A stretch of 64,000 nt of DNA, taken from NCBI GenBank assembly GCA_038380795.1, contig CM076261.1, positions 31,149,866 through 31,213,865 of the forward strand, in the 5' to 3' direction. A program made the position numbers and the translations under genes. The notes beneath the pieces were generated by a model. It searched no databases. It saw only the letters and a list, made by a program, of their open reading frames with translations, and was not told the origin of the DNA. The DNA comes from Pyrocephalus nanus. Its lineage: Eukaryota; Chordata; Aves; Passeriformes; Tyrannidae. Positions within the stretch are counted from its first letter, which is position 1, and every line of letters starts with the position of its first letter. Shown here in pieces: positions 11,936 through 25,000 of this stretch.

Positions 11936-13954
11936 GTATACTTATTGTTCTGCAATTACTCTTTGTCTGGCATGAACTTTACTCTGAGGTGACATTAAGA
12001 TCAGATAAGTGAACTGTGGGATGCTTCTTTTCACACAGATGAAATAAGGGAAAGACATTTCTTAACATTTGTTAAACAAAAGGGGCTGCTTCCTCTTCTG
12101 ATAGTCCTTCCACTGCAGCAGAACTGTTGCCACGAAGTTGTATCTGAACTGCTGTAAATATTGTCACAACTTTTAAATTTTACAGCTACAGTGCTGCTTG
12201 CTATCAACAGTTTTCAGTGGAAAAAGCTGATTGCCCACCTTGCCAAAACTCTTCATTAGCCTAAGAGAAGATGCCCATAAAATATCCCATTTTAGGTATC
12301 TTTCTGTTTGAAGGCAGCAGTCTTCAGTGTCTTTTCATTTCTTCTGGTGTTCTTCTTTCTTACTGAGTCAGTCACTCTAGACCAGACCTGTTGACTTTTA
12401 TCCAGGATGAATGAGTTGTGTCAAAGATGGGAGGGCCTCACCCTTTCTTTGATGGCCCGGCAGATCCCTAGACCTCTGTTACTAGAGAGCAATTTAAGCT
12501 CTGTTTGAAGATTCAGGGGTTTCATGTCCTCAGGCTGCCCAGCCACATTTTAGGCTATGCTGACCAATACTGCACAGACTGTGCATAGCTTTTATTGTTG
12601 CTACCAGTGTTCCCAGCAGATTTCTTATCAGATCTGCTGAGTAGCAGGTGCCAGTTAGAAAAAAGAAGCAAATATTTCCTCTATTTGTGTAACATCCCAC
12701 TGCAGAGAGGAGTTAGGCCACCTAGCCTGAAGGAGATAGGTATGGTGGCTGTGCTCTACTTCCCCCTTCATTGTTTTCTTTGAAGAGCTGCTCTGAAGTC
12801 TGAATTGTTTGTTGTCAGAAGAAGATGCAGTTTCAGGAAAATATGGAAGCTGCCTAAACATGTACTCTATTATATTTATATGAGATCATTCATCTGTAGA
12901 TGTTGCAAATTTGAGGGTGCACCACTGCTGTAGAGAGCAGCACCCTAAATGAATTTTTGACTTAAACTAACTGACTGCTTTCATCAAGCCCAAGTGGGAC
13001 TAAGATGTGATAGCTTCCTAGGTGGAAGACCACCTGATGATCTCACTGTTGGCCATGTGTTTGGTGTTTGGGAATGTCTGTGGGCACAGGAAGTAGGTGG
13101 ATCTCACCAGAGGTTAAGAGGGTTTACTCCAAAGGTAGTAAACTCTGCAGAGATGGACTGATATGTGAGAAATTGCGGTGTGGATGTTGCACCTGGAATT
13201 AAACTGAGGCAGATAGTTTGCTTGCAAGCCTCTGAAGTCAGAGGCTCTGGGCACAGCCAGGTTTCCAGCAAGAACTGTTGAAGCTAAAGGGAACTGGAGA
13301 AAGCCTTGTGCATGAAAGGCAGTACCAGGACTCAGGACATGATCGTATTTGTCTTTCGTTAAACAAAGATCATCAACACCTGTGCATGCATAGAAGGAAG
13401 GATCTACCTCTGGCTCTTGGTGAACAGCAGGTAGAAGAAAAGGACCCCACTGAATGGAGAAAGTGCAGGTAATTTATGAGGGAAGACAAGTGCAAATACA
13501 CTCAAGTTACTTAGTTTTTTGCCTCTGGTCACACTTCCTTCAGAGTGGTTAGGCTCTGGAGAGTGACATGTTACCAAAAGAACAAGTAGAACAAGGCCCT
13601 CAAGGCTTTATCCCTCAAGGCCCGCAGAGACTTTAGCCCTCTAGGCAGTCACAGAAAGGTCAAAGGAAAGAAGAAGTGAGGGGGCAAAAACTGTGCAGCA
13701 GAGCAGAAATTAAGAGTACCCTGGTCAGAGCTGGGAAGAAGTTCAAGGCTTGAAAATTCTTCTTGCTGACTCACTCAAGGCAAATCAAAAGCTTTCCCTG
13801 GCAAGTGCTGCTTACACATCCAGATTCTCAGCTTTTATTTAGAGGAGTTATGTTGAGTTCTCACAGAGCTGAAGAAAGCAGCTTCCTTAGCAGTGGTACC
13901 CACAGCAAAGTGCCAGCCTCTCAATGCTGCAGTGCAGCATGCACTGCAATGCCC
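11936..13954. other. non-coding DNA, no gene seen
   Basis: No gene was recognised. Near 13928-13952 there is a short inverted repeat with arms TGCAGTGC and GCACTGCA around a 5-base loop, next to the start of the CR1 fragment. The preceding few hundred bases could be older CR1 sequence too decayed to recognise. Confidence 0.45.
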
Positions 13955-14500
13955 AGACAGCATGGATTTAAGAAAGGAATGTCTTGCTAGACTAACCTGA
14001 TCTCTTTCTATGATCAGTTGACCTGCCGAGTGGATGTAGTCTTCCTGGATTTCAGTAAAGCCTTCAACACTGTCATTCTCCTGGAGAAGCTGGCAGCCCT
14101 CAGTTTGTACAGGTACACTCTTTGTTGGGTTAAAAACTGGCTGAATGGCTGAGCCCAGAGAGTGATGGTGAGTGGTGCCACATCCAGTTGTGGCTTGTCA
14201 CTAGTGGTGTTCCCTAAGGCTCACTACTGGGGCCAGTTCTGTTTAATATATTCATCAACGACCTGAATGATGGGATCAAATGCACCTTCAGTAAGTTCAC
14301 AGATGGCGCTAAGTTGGACATGAGTGCTGATGTGATGGGGATCAGGAAGGGTGCTGGAGGTCAGGAAGGGTGCTGGGTCCTGCACTTGGATCACAACAAT
14401 GCCATGCAGCACTACAGGCCTGTGGCAGAGTGGCTGGAAAGCAGCCCAGAGGAAAAGGACCTAGGGGTGTGGTCCACAACTAACTGGAAGGAGGTGGGTA
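13955..14500 (+). mobile_element. CR1 LINE fragment, ORF2 reverse-transcriptase part, decayed
   Basis: Translating the plus strand in shifting frames gives the CR1 reverse-transcriptase core in order. First comes a conserved ACAGCATGGATTTA start. Next is VDVVFLDFSKAFNT, which carries the catalytic-block aspartate of the LDFSKAFDT motif. Then NWLNG, an AQRVMVSG block, a SGVPQGS-like segment damaged to VVFPKAH, the FADD region changed to FTDG or lost by frameshift, and a C-terminal LESSPEEKDLGV block. Stops and frameshifts occur throughout (for example after NWLNG), so it cannot encode an active enzyme. The 5' half of ORF2 and the 3' end are missing, as is usual for 5' truncated and later broken CR1 copies. 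Confidence 0.85.
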
Positions 14501-14844
14501 GCCACTCCTAAGAAGGAAGAGGCTGGAAGCTTCTGACTCAACAGCAGGAGAAGGTTCTTTCTTCTCTTTGGTCTGAGTGTTGTGCCCTAATAGCCAATGC
14601 ATGAGAGCAAACTCCATTAAGACAGACATCAGAGCCATCTGGGCCTGAGCAGAGCACTGGTACCAAGAGGAGGTGATGGGCATTAGTGGTTGGAGATTCA
14701 TTTTCACACTGGGTAGAAACACGTGACTGCCATTCAGACATGCTCTCACAAGAGGTTTGTAGCCTGCTGGGGCCCAGGTCCAGGGTGTTATATAATACTG
14801 CTAAAATTCATTAGGCCTTTGGATTATTACCCTTTACTGATTGC
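14501..14844. other. non-coding DNA next to CR1
   Basis: CR1 similarity fades near 14500. The rest contains short frames only. It may be more CR1 in poor condition or unrelated flanking DNA. Confidence 0.4.
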
Positions 14845-15155
14845 CTGTAGGGTGCTAATGACATCACCAAATGGCACCTAGAACAAATTAAGAGGGACTG
14901 TGAAGCTCTTCAGGCAAAGGTGAAGGATGTGAGAGCTCAATTTGTCTTGTCCGCAGCTCCATGGGTGAAGGGGAAGATTTGTGTAGAAATGGATGCCTTG
15001 CAAATTAATGAGTGGTGGTGTGGCTGGAGTTGCACAAGGTTCTTTGGCTTTTGTGACTGTATGTTGCTTTTGAAGGAATGACAGGTGGGATCCATCTGAC
15101 AAAATTAGATAAAACTGCCTTTGCCTATGGACTTGACAACATGGTGTAAAGGGCT
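14845..15155 (+). pseudogene. unidentified decayed coding-like stretch
   Basis: The plus strand reads open for about 75 codons from near 14850. It begins GANDITKWHLEQIKRDCEAL, a charged, helix-forming and possibly coiled-coil stretch, and goes on to a tryptophan- and cysteine-rich part before a stop near 15080. After a frameshift a second short frame reads TGGIHLTKLDKTAFAYGLDN to a stop near 15148. This looks more like old coding sequence than random DNA, perhaps retroelement-derived, but I do not recognise the protein and assign no function. Confidence 0.3.
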
Positions 15156-17353
15156 TTCAAGCAGATATGGGGTGATGACAGCACTCCAACAGAAAAGGAA
15201 CAGGACCTAGGGATGCCAAATACATAGAGCAAGGTGATGGAAGAGAGCCCTCAGGAAAGATAAAATGGTCACAAGAGACCAAACCCAAGCACTTGCACAA
15301 GTGCAAGCAACAAGGGAAAACAAATGAGATGCAGGACTCGGTATGTTGTTGCAGGGCTATGATGACTTTAGAGTAACTAAGACACTGTGAAACGGATTGT
15401 GTGACTGCAAACAGGCCATTTGGTAGGGGTGGTTGGGAAAAGGAGTGGCACTTGCTTTCAATGGAGTGCTCCAAAAATCATGTGTGAGATTCTAATGTGA
15501 AAGATGTGGCAGTTTGGGACCCAGACTTGTATCTAGCTCCATTGGGTACTGAGCCTTCAGAACGAAAACCAGACAAGTTTTTATCCTTCGCTAATAACTA
15601 CATGCTTTAACTGCCAAATGCAGTAATGGCAATAAGACTTGTAGACCATAGCAATAACATAGTTGCTTATAAAAACACAGAATCTCATGTGCCTCAGGTG
15701 CCACATTCAGGTTCTTAATTGTGTTGTACTTTCCATTTACATCTTGCCCATGTCTGGCTGTCTGTGATGTTGTGAGGAGAATCCAGCCATGGGTTTGGTA
15801 TGGAAGTGCTGTCAATAGCAACACTTCTTGTGGGTTATCTAAAATAGAGACATTCTGATTTCACACCTGCTTGGTTATTTCTTTTTGTGAAGCAGAAAAG
15901 TGTTAATTCAGCAGTGCTCTTGCCAAGGCAATGTAGAAATTGAAATGGGATCAGAAGTCTCTACTTCCTCTCTTTTCATTCCTACAGAGTTAGTATAGGT
16001 GAATCTGCTTTGTGAGTTGGTGCTGGTTAAGTACAGCTGGCTCTTAATGAATAGAGGTCATAGTGCCAAAAAGCCATCCTGCTTCACATTAGGTTCTTTC
16101 CCCCACTCTTTCTGGAAAAAAGAGGAAATTTCCAAGCAAAGAGGATATTTTCAGAATGTTTTGTAGTTTATGCTATACCTTACTTTCTGGAATATTATAA
16201 CAAATGTGTCTAGCAGGTGCAGACACTAAATCAAAAGGTAAAAATGTAAAGAAAATCTCTAGTAACTAGTAAATATGTACTTCAGTTTACTTAACACCTG
16301 CTCAAATCTCTGACAGCTGAATACAGAACGCCTATTAGGACAAGATGTAATTTTCATGTCTGTCTCAGCTGAGGTTTGTTGTAGAAATGGGACCAACTAT
16401 TCACTCTTATTTCAATCGCACTTGCTTTTAAAGGACAGTAGCTTACTACTATATGTAGGTAAAGTAAAGCACTGGGATATATTCTTCTGGGAAAAACCAG
16501 TCAGAGGATTCCCATACAGGATGCTGAAGACTTTTCCAAGGAATTTTTTTTTAAAAATCCCGATTTGTTATGGTTTTGCCATCAAAGTGGAGGTGAAAAT
16601 CTCTGAATCATTTCAGTTATTTGCATGGTCTGCTAGACCGGAAAATTAGTAAGTTTTACAAACAATAAAACATGAGAAAAGCATCATCTTTTACTATGCT
16701 ATTTAGTTGCAGGCTTTTCTGCTTTTATAATTGCTATGTGTGTTGGTCTTGCCTTCGGAGTACTTTGTATTCAAAGAAAATGAATCTTCAGTATCAGAAA
16801 AACGTTAGTATTGTACAACATAAATTGGCTTCTACAGCTGCTGTGGCTAAGAGTTTTGAAGATCTCTTTGCTTCCCGGCTTGCTGATGTGTACTTCCAAC
16901 CTGTTTATGCCTATTTAACTTTGGAATTGCACTCAAATTTCATATCCTATTATGAAAATACATTGTAAAAATAATAAAAAAAAAACACACACCAGGAATC
17001 ACTTTCTAAATGAAAGGAACTGACAAGAATTTTATAAGTGAATGAGAGCTTGGAAGTCTAGTTGATTAGTAAGAACTTGACCTAGTAACTAAATCTGTTT
17101 TTTTCAAAGTATGCAAACCAGTAATTTTTCTTTTGTGTCTCTAATATTGCTTCTTGAGGAGTAAGAACGGCAGTCTCCTGAAATCTGAAAGGATGGTTTA
17201 CTTTGTGCATTTACGCTAGAATCAAAACTGTCATGTTAGCAGTTGTGCATCTCATATGTTATCAGTATAGGGACTACTTTATTCCACAAGGCAGATAGTA
17301 GAGAATATTCAGGCAAGACTTATAGCTGATTTTAAAAAGCAAACAGACTGGCT
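15156..17353. other. non-coding DNA, no gene seen
   Basis: A minus-strand frame of 105 codons (15157-15474) and two plus-strand frames of 97 and 98 codons (16356-16649, 16672-16968) show no known domain. The second of these lies just upstream of an AATAAT-type A-rich patch at 16970-16990. I treat all of them as chance. Confidence 0.45.
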
Positions 17354-17445
17354 TTTGTTTGTTTGTTTGTTTTGGTTTTTGGTTTGTTTTTTTTTTTTTT
17401 TTTTGTTTGGGTTTTTGTTTTGTTTTCATTTGTTTGTTTTTTAAT
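17354..17445. repeat. GTTT-rich low-complexity tract with T run
   Basis: GTTT and GGTTT units on the plus strand, including a run of about 18 T near 17387-17404. It is the same type of tract as 4662-4843 and 18615-18742. Confidence 0.8.
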
Positions 17446-18614
17446 TCATGGCTTTCACAGAAAACTTTTTTCAACAGTGGAAGACTTGCAAGGAAACTTT
17501 CTCAATAGCTTTCTTTTTTTCTGAACCATTTGAGTATTAAAGCAAAACTCAGGAAGTTTTATTTCTTTGTAAATCAAAAGCCTTGTAAGTCTACTCCTTA
17601 AAAGGCACAGATATGATTCCAAGTATATCCTAAGGCAGTTCTCCTACAAAAGATGTGAGAAAGACTGCTAATCCCAAAGTTTTACCGGTCTAACAATAGA
17701 GTGGTAAAAGCATTGTAAAACTGATGATTCTTTTCTTACAGCAACGATGAAGTAATTTAAAATTGCAGACCAGAGTTGTTGCCATAAGACTGCCATTTAT
17801 TATTTGTCTTAAACAGAACTTTAGCAAACTATAGACAAATCTTCACCATTGATTGCATGCGTACTTGGCAACTCTGTAATTTACATTACACATTACATAT
17901 TTTTATAACTTCCATAATCACCACAACTGGAGTTTACCTTTTATTTCAGAGGGCATGAATATTGGTGGTAAATAGGTATAGTTAATTTTATATGTATAAT
18001 TTTAAGCACATGTATATTATTATGTGTGAGTGTAGCTGATAATCCAGACCACTCAGTATTGTGATCTACCATTCAGTATGTTTTCATGAATGCTTGTTTA
18101 GATGTGGACTTGCTTACTGAGACACTGAGGGACTTCAGCATTCAAACATTCATCATTTAATTTTGTATCTTTGTAATTATGACAACAACAGATTCTTCCT
18201 GGGAGTGGTGAACAGTAAAGTGGGGAGGCTGATTTATTTTTGTCATGTGAACTGTGAAAAGAAGCTATTGAACACCTCATTGGGGAAAGGAGACCAGTGC
18301 AGCCAATTATTTTCCCAGGAAGGAACACTTAGAGAAAATTCAGGATGCTGCTTTTAAGGACACAGACTTAAACAGCAAGCAATTCAGGTGGATAACAGCA
18401 ATGACTAAGGCAGGGTCAGTTTTAATGGCCTTCCTTGTCTTCTGTCTGGGGGGAATGAGAGAGAGAAACCTCAAGCATGAGGAGAATTTAGATGCCTTTC
18501 AAGTATTTTGTACTGTTTTCAATAAATCTGAACTCTCAGATGTCCAGGGAAACCTAAGATAACTACTGAAGTCTGCCTCAGTGTCTTCCTGAAGTAAAAC
18601 TGCTGCCCAAACAT
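17446..18614. other. non-coding DNA, no gene seen
   Basis: AT-rich sequence without a supported gene or repeat family. Confidence 0.55.
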
Positions 18615-18742
18615 CTTTGGGTTTTGGTTTGTGGGGGGTTGTTGTGGGTTTCTGTTTGGTTTTGTGTGGTGTTTCTTTGTCGTTGGTTTGGTGCTTGGTT
18701 TTCTGGGTTTTGTTTGGTTTTGTTTGTTTGTTTGTTTTTCCT
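18615..18742. repeat. GT-rich low-complexity tract
   Basis: About 125 bp with mainly G and T on the plus strand, including a run of six G and several GGG and GTTT units. The minus-strand frames across it are lysine-, threonine- and proline-rich artefacts of the repeat. Confidence 0.8.
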
Positions 18743-18987
18743 TTTTGGTCTTCGCTGAAATGCAATTTTTGAGACGTAAATAGTGCCAAATTTTATATTG
18801 CCAAACATAAACTGCCGAATTTTGTATTGCCCAGAGACTACCGTCAGATGGCAGTGTTGTTTCTGTGCTTAGTAAGGCAGGCGTTAACGTTTAGCAAAGA
18901 ATCAGGTCCTGTATTAAAAAGAAAGGCTAATGGAGAAAATTTCTTTCTTGGTAAAGCCTGGTATGTCTTAGGCTAACATATCTTTTT

Positions 18988-19055
18988 AGAGCAATTAAAA
19001 TAAAAACAAACAAACAAACAAAAAAAAAACCCCACCAAAACCCCACAAAAAACCC
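18988..19055. repeat. CAAA-rich low-complexity tract
   Basis: An A- and C-rich tract on the plus strand with CAAA units and CCCC runs. It is the main tract of the opposite orientation to the GT-rich ones. Confidence 0.75.
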
Positions 19056-22000
19056 AAATCCTTGAAATTATGTTGTAACTGATTTTGATACTGAAATCAG
19101 ATACATGGTATCAAGTGATGCTATGCCAAGTTTGGGCTCATTTGGTATCCTTTCTACAGAAATAGCATTTTGCCTTTATAATGGCATAATATGAGGCATG
19201 TGCCCAATGACTGAAAACCCAACCACTCTGCACAGTTCAGTCCATATTTCACAAGTGTAACTAGACTTCATTTTTGAATTAAACAAATTTTGTTTACTCT
19301 CAGTCTAAGTGTTTGTCTGGTTGTCCAGGTTGGCACTTGATGCTGGGGTATGACTTCTAAGAATTTTGATGCCTATGCCTTCAGGGTGCACTACCTGTGA
19401 ACTGTTCCTAATTTTTAACAGTGCAGTTTTTGAGTGCATGTTGCAAAATTAAATGTGATGTCACCTTGCCAAAGTCTAATGCAGAAGTTCCAAGAGTGAA
19501 TAAAGGAAATAAAATATTACTGGCTACGCAGTTATCTTTGGACAGTCTCCAGGCTGAAGATGTTTTTTCATTGTAAACTACCAGAGGTCCCAGTTGGAGA
19601 CATTTCTTCGGACCCACCACAGGGACCCCATGAGTGCCAAACCCAGAGGGGGAGGAGAATTATTGTCAAGCACTCAAGGAAACCCAGCAAGTGTGGTCTC
19701 ATCACCACATAAATCCCCACTTAAGCCAGTTTTGCTGCATGGTTTCTTTGTCAAGCCCTCTCTTTAAAGCTGCAGTGTCAAAAATTTGAAGTCGGAACAA
19801 AAATGTGTGAAAGATTGCCTTAGCCAAGTGGATTTTCAACTCGTAGTGCAAGTGCATATGTCCTTGTTCAAATGGCTGAACACTTTATAATTAATTATTT
19901 TCTCTCAGGTTTATTCCTGGTTGTTCAAAGTGTAGGATATTAGCTTCCATGTTGTTCTTCAGTAGCTATTGGCACTAAATGTTAGTGTTGCATATAAAAG
20001 TAGAAAAAGGATCAAATTATTGATCAAGTGTTTTGTATGTGCTATGAGGATCAGAAGAACCTGTGAAACTCTGCCTGTATCTACATCATAAATGCAGCAT
20101 TCCTCCCAAGAAATAGACTCTTAAAGATGATGAGGGGATGTCTTGCAGTAGCCAGCAAGTGTTTACTGTCTTGTCCCTAGAGAGTACCAAGAGGTGCACA
20201 TACACACATCTCCCCCTCTCCCTCCTTAAGCCCTCTTTCCCACCCCCCCTGCAATTTCCACCCAGTTTCAGATTGGATTTTGGTAGTTCTGCCTCATCTC
20301 CTAATCTGCTACCTATGATCATTCCAAAGTACCAGTTTTTTTCCCTAGATTGGAGAAGCTCAAGCATATTTGCATTCAACCTTTCCCCTTCCTAGAGCAT
20401 TCCCTGGAATCATGCTATAAAAGATATAGGATAAATGTTTGAATCCATGCTTTTAGATAAAATAGCATTTTAACTGATTTATTTTTTTTTTACTTGTAGT
20501 ATGGATTTATGTAGTATACTCTGGCGTTAGCAAGTGTAGTTTTCTCAGTATACTTTCTCTGAGATGTTCTATGTACTGTGCATACAACTAAATACAGCGA
20601 CAAATAAAGTAATTACCAGCTTGTAACCAATTGTATTCAAAGCAGCAAAGAGACTGGCAGTGACCTTTAACAAGACTTTGCTAGATCTTTAGAGATGAGG
20701 AAATGAGTCTGATCCTGATAATCATTAGCTGGTGAATGCTGAGAATCTGCTAAAAGCCCCTGAAGGGAACTGAGAACAGGTGGTTGCATGATGTTCTTTG
20801 GTGACCTGTACAATGCCTGGTGGGATGCTGCATCCTACTGTGCTGTGGAATCAGTCTAAACAGACATGGCGATTCTGTGGAAGTCCTGAGGAGCTTCAGT
20901 TGCCTTTGCTCCTAAAAGCAATTAAGGGTGACTTACTAGTTAAAAACAAAGTACATGTACATAGTAGAAAAAGATACGGTAGGCTGCAGCAACTGGAAAC
21001 TAAAGCCATACTGCTGCAGACTGAAAAGACTTTCTTTTAACAGTGGAAGAAATTAACCTTTGGAAAAAGTGATTAAAGGGTACTGGTGACTTTTGTACCA
21101 ACAGAGCTGCTCATTCAAGACTGGATACCTGTCTTTCAGACAGGATTTTCCTGATTTTCTAGAATAAGCCTTATGTGCCATACTTAGACATTTTGTTGGA
21201 GCAGCCTTTTCTGGGCTTAATGCATGAACACTAATGTCTCAAGTGTCTGTTCAGTACATCAGCTTCAGTTATGCTTTTGATTCTTTTAATGTTGCTCATG
21301 GCCCCTAAGCACAGTGCAGATGGAGAAAATTGGCCTGCAATTTCTAAAATTTATGGTACTGGTTGAATTTTGAACTGACATTTGACATTCCAAAAGTGAA
21401 ATTTGGAAAGATGTGCTTTTTTTCTGCAACATAGATTCTATATTTGTTGGCTTCAAATTTAACAGTAGGCAAATTACTAAAGCCAATGCTTTCTTGTTTT
21501 TTTGATGAAGAAAATGATGACAGTCATAGTGGTTGGGGTCAGGATATCATATGTTCTTTAAAGACCTCTAATGAGTAAAATGGTAAAAATGGTCTAAAAA
21601 GAGAAAGTTTGGATAGTGAAAGAAATTTTGTTTAGCAAGGCCAGTGATTTAAATCAAACTATCCCTGGGAAAAAAACTTATATGAGGGGTTAGCATGGGT
21701 TTTGCAGCTGACAGGATGGTTTCTTTGTCCCTGTTGGAGATCTCACCTTCTTTTCCATTTCCCTCCCACTCTTCCAACTCACACACACCTTTTCTTAGTT
21801 TTACTGGCATTTATCCAGTAGCCCAGTTTGTGTAATATTGCACACAAGCACTTCTTGCAGAAGGTAGCTGAAGGCATGCCTGGCATCATGTACATTATTG
21901 AAGTCTCTGTTTTCAGTCTTTCTCTATTACAGCAGACATCAGTGTTACGTTAATGATGGATGGAAATAGCTAAGAAATTACATTTTAAAAATAGGTATTT

Positions 22001-25000
22001 ATTATGTACAAGTGACAATAATCGTCTTCTCTGGCCTCCAGCATTTCTAAAAAATTATGCAGTAAAAAAGTAGAAGCAGTCTTCTTGAAATTACCGGGTT
22101 TTGATACTTTTGGCTGAAAATCTAGAAGTGGTTTAACCTTGAAAAATAATAAAAGCTGAAAGCAGAACTGATGGAAATCAATATTAACCTTCCAATTTTG
22201 CTAGCCTAAATTTGTAATACTAGTGAATTTTTTAATGATCAATCTTAAACTAAATGGAGCCCCTGCATTATCTGTGGATAAGTGCTTTCCTTTCTTCTAA
22301 AACATTATTTTAGATTGGGCTGAGTTGAAGTTGGCATCATTCCCTGTGCTCCCCCTGATATCAAAGTGCACCATGTATTTTAACTTTTTAGTAGCTTCTG
22401 CCAATGAAAACAAAAGTTATAATTAATAGTCTCAGCAGTTTTGCTGCCAAGGGTTCCTGGCCACAATTCTTAGTTTGTTTTATGCTGCAGATGCATACCT
22501 CTGAACCTAGTTAACAATTTTTTTCCTTACCAATGATTAAAGACTACTGCTGTCCAAGGAATTACTTAAAAAAAAAAATAAATAAAGCATGGACATTAAC
22601 GAGTACATTTGATCATGAGAAAATATTTTTGAGATAACAAAACAAGATCTAAGGACAAAAAAGTAACTAAGGTTCTTGTTGAGGCTAAAGCATCATCAAA
22701 CATATCAGTCAATTAATTGTTCTAAAATAATTTTGCTTGTAGAGTTTTATTGCAGATGGGTTGTGTTCTGATGATGACAAATGACTAGACACAATAAATG
22801 CATGGGTTAGCAGGTTGAAGTCTTATCTCTTTGCTGTCAGGAGTGTCATGTAATTAATCACCCTAATAATCTCAGCCCTGTATGACTAGAAATATCTCTT
22901 CCATAGTAATATGATACTTTTTAATTATTCAAGTGCGTATATGTTTCTAAATATATGATCTGATTTCTGACTGTAGAGGGAGTTTGGGAAGTGCAACTCT
23001 AACACAGAACCTTTGGGGAAAGGTAATTTAAAAAAAAGTCCAGTCTCCCTGGATTTTTTTCATTCTCTATTTGTGGGTTCAGACCACACAGTATGGCTTT
23101 ATATTATTGACAACTGAAATTGGCTGATGAACTTGCTTTTGCTGTATTTGATATTAGACAAGTGTTTTCCTGCCATGTAGAAATGTTCAATTTTTTTCCT
23201 CTGCTTTGCCTTCATGCTAGTCTTGCTAATGTAACATAAGCTCTATACTGGTGTGGTAAGACTCTGATGTCTTGTTCAGCTCTTTGCTTTTCTTCCAAAG
23301 AAACTTTTGTTCTGCTTATATCATTTTTTGCGAGTGAGTCTCCTGTGGAAGGCTCAGTGTGGGTGGTTCAAACACTGTATCTGATCAGATGCTGTTTACC
23401 TAGGCCATCTGATTAATGAGCACATATCTGAGTGGGATTAACACTGTAATAAGCGCCTTGGATAGACACAAACCTAAAGAACGGATTCAGGCCATCTTAT
23501 TCTGTAGTGCTTAGTGGCTGAACTGAATGAAGTTTCAAAGGGAAACCTCAGAGATGAAAAATCTGTCTGTAACTTATGTCTCTTCCAGTATTGTAATTTT
23601 TATACTTTCTCTATTTCTTCAGAGCTAGAGAGCTAATTAAGTCTCTTAGTTCCATTGCAGCATTTTGTGGGTACTTGAGATGTCCCAACAGGCAGTGCCT
23701 AAATATGTCTGAAATTTAGCTTTGTCTCCTTAAACGTGATTCTCCTCCCTTCTATATTTCTTTGTTCACACGTTGATATGCTACTTTTATAGTATCTAAA
23801 TGTTCCTCGTACACATTTTGTATTTATTATACTCCTCTGTACTATGTCAGCTTTTCCAACAGAAGAATCTGAAATGCTGATGTACCTTGGGAATTGCACT
23901 TGCTCTGATCTTTTAATAAATTCTACCATATTTTCAGCTTTTAGGAGGGCAAAATTTCCTAATTTTTTTAAACGCTGCTATATTTGATGACTCATAGGAC
24001 TGTCATCTTAGTTATTTCTGAAAATCTTGTGTTTAAAGGGAAAGAAATATTCATAGAAATAAAATTCCTGGATTAGAGTTTGTTAGATGGTCTAAACTGA
24101 ATTTCTGCTGTCAGGACAAATTTTTGTGTCTTGTTTGAATTTCTGAAGTAATTTTTGCTGTATCAAGGGTGTTGGTTGAGGGCTTGGCAAAATATCCTGA
24201 GAGTCAGCGACTTGTTCTTATCACTGCCATAATGCTGAATTAGAGAAGTCTCTTTTTAAGCTATGAAATGGGATGTGAATTAAACAAAAGTTCCTAATTT
24301 GTTGACTTGAAATACCAAGTGGACCAGTCAACCTACTATAACAGTTCCATCAATAAGACATTCCATCTCTTCTGAGAAATAAAACTTTAGCTGTGGAACA
24401 GCTGGTCAGCTGAAAGGACATGATATGGAAAAGATTTATTTTGGTCTATTATGATTTGTAAAGCTTGAGGATAGTGATTGTTTGCAATTTTGACCACATT
24501 CTCTCCATGCTTGCAACTCCCTACTGGATTTCCATCAGTAGAGAACCAAGAACTAAAGGGATTAGAGGGGCTAAAGCTCTGCAAGTGCAATGTTTGACAT
24601 CGTATCTTGGCACAGTTTTGCTGGCTCAGGTGCAATAGCAGTAAAACTGGTAGTGTAAGACAATGTAGATACCTACACTGAAACCTGAGATTTGCAGGTA
24701 GAAAGTAACTCTCTATATGCTGCAGTGTATTTCCAAATGTGGGAACTGTGGTGGCAAATAGTTTTGTGCTATAGGGTGACAAATAGGTCCCTTTCAGTCC
24801 ACTTTATTATTATTGTCTTTAAGAAAATGTATTTTCTTTTAAGCAGGAATTAAAGTCAACGTTGCTGCACATGGAGTTGTGTTAGTGCTGTGACATAAAT
24901 GTAAGTTGTGGGAGAACAGTAGGAGATGGGTTACCACCTAGGGTTAAATTAGACTTTAAAATGTAACTAGAGAAGAAATGTAGATAGAATAATGGAGAGG

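Noticed and set aside
18499..18808. Minus-strand frames rich in lysine, threonine, asparagine and proline
   Set aside because: Translation of the GT-rich simple tract.
24387..24782. 131-codon minus-strand frame
   Set aside because: Leucine- and histidine-rich text without a domain. Likely chance.
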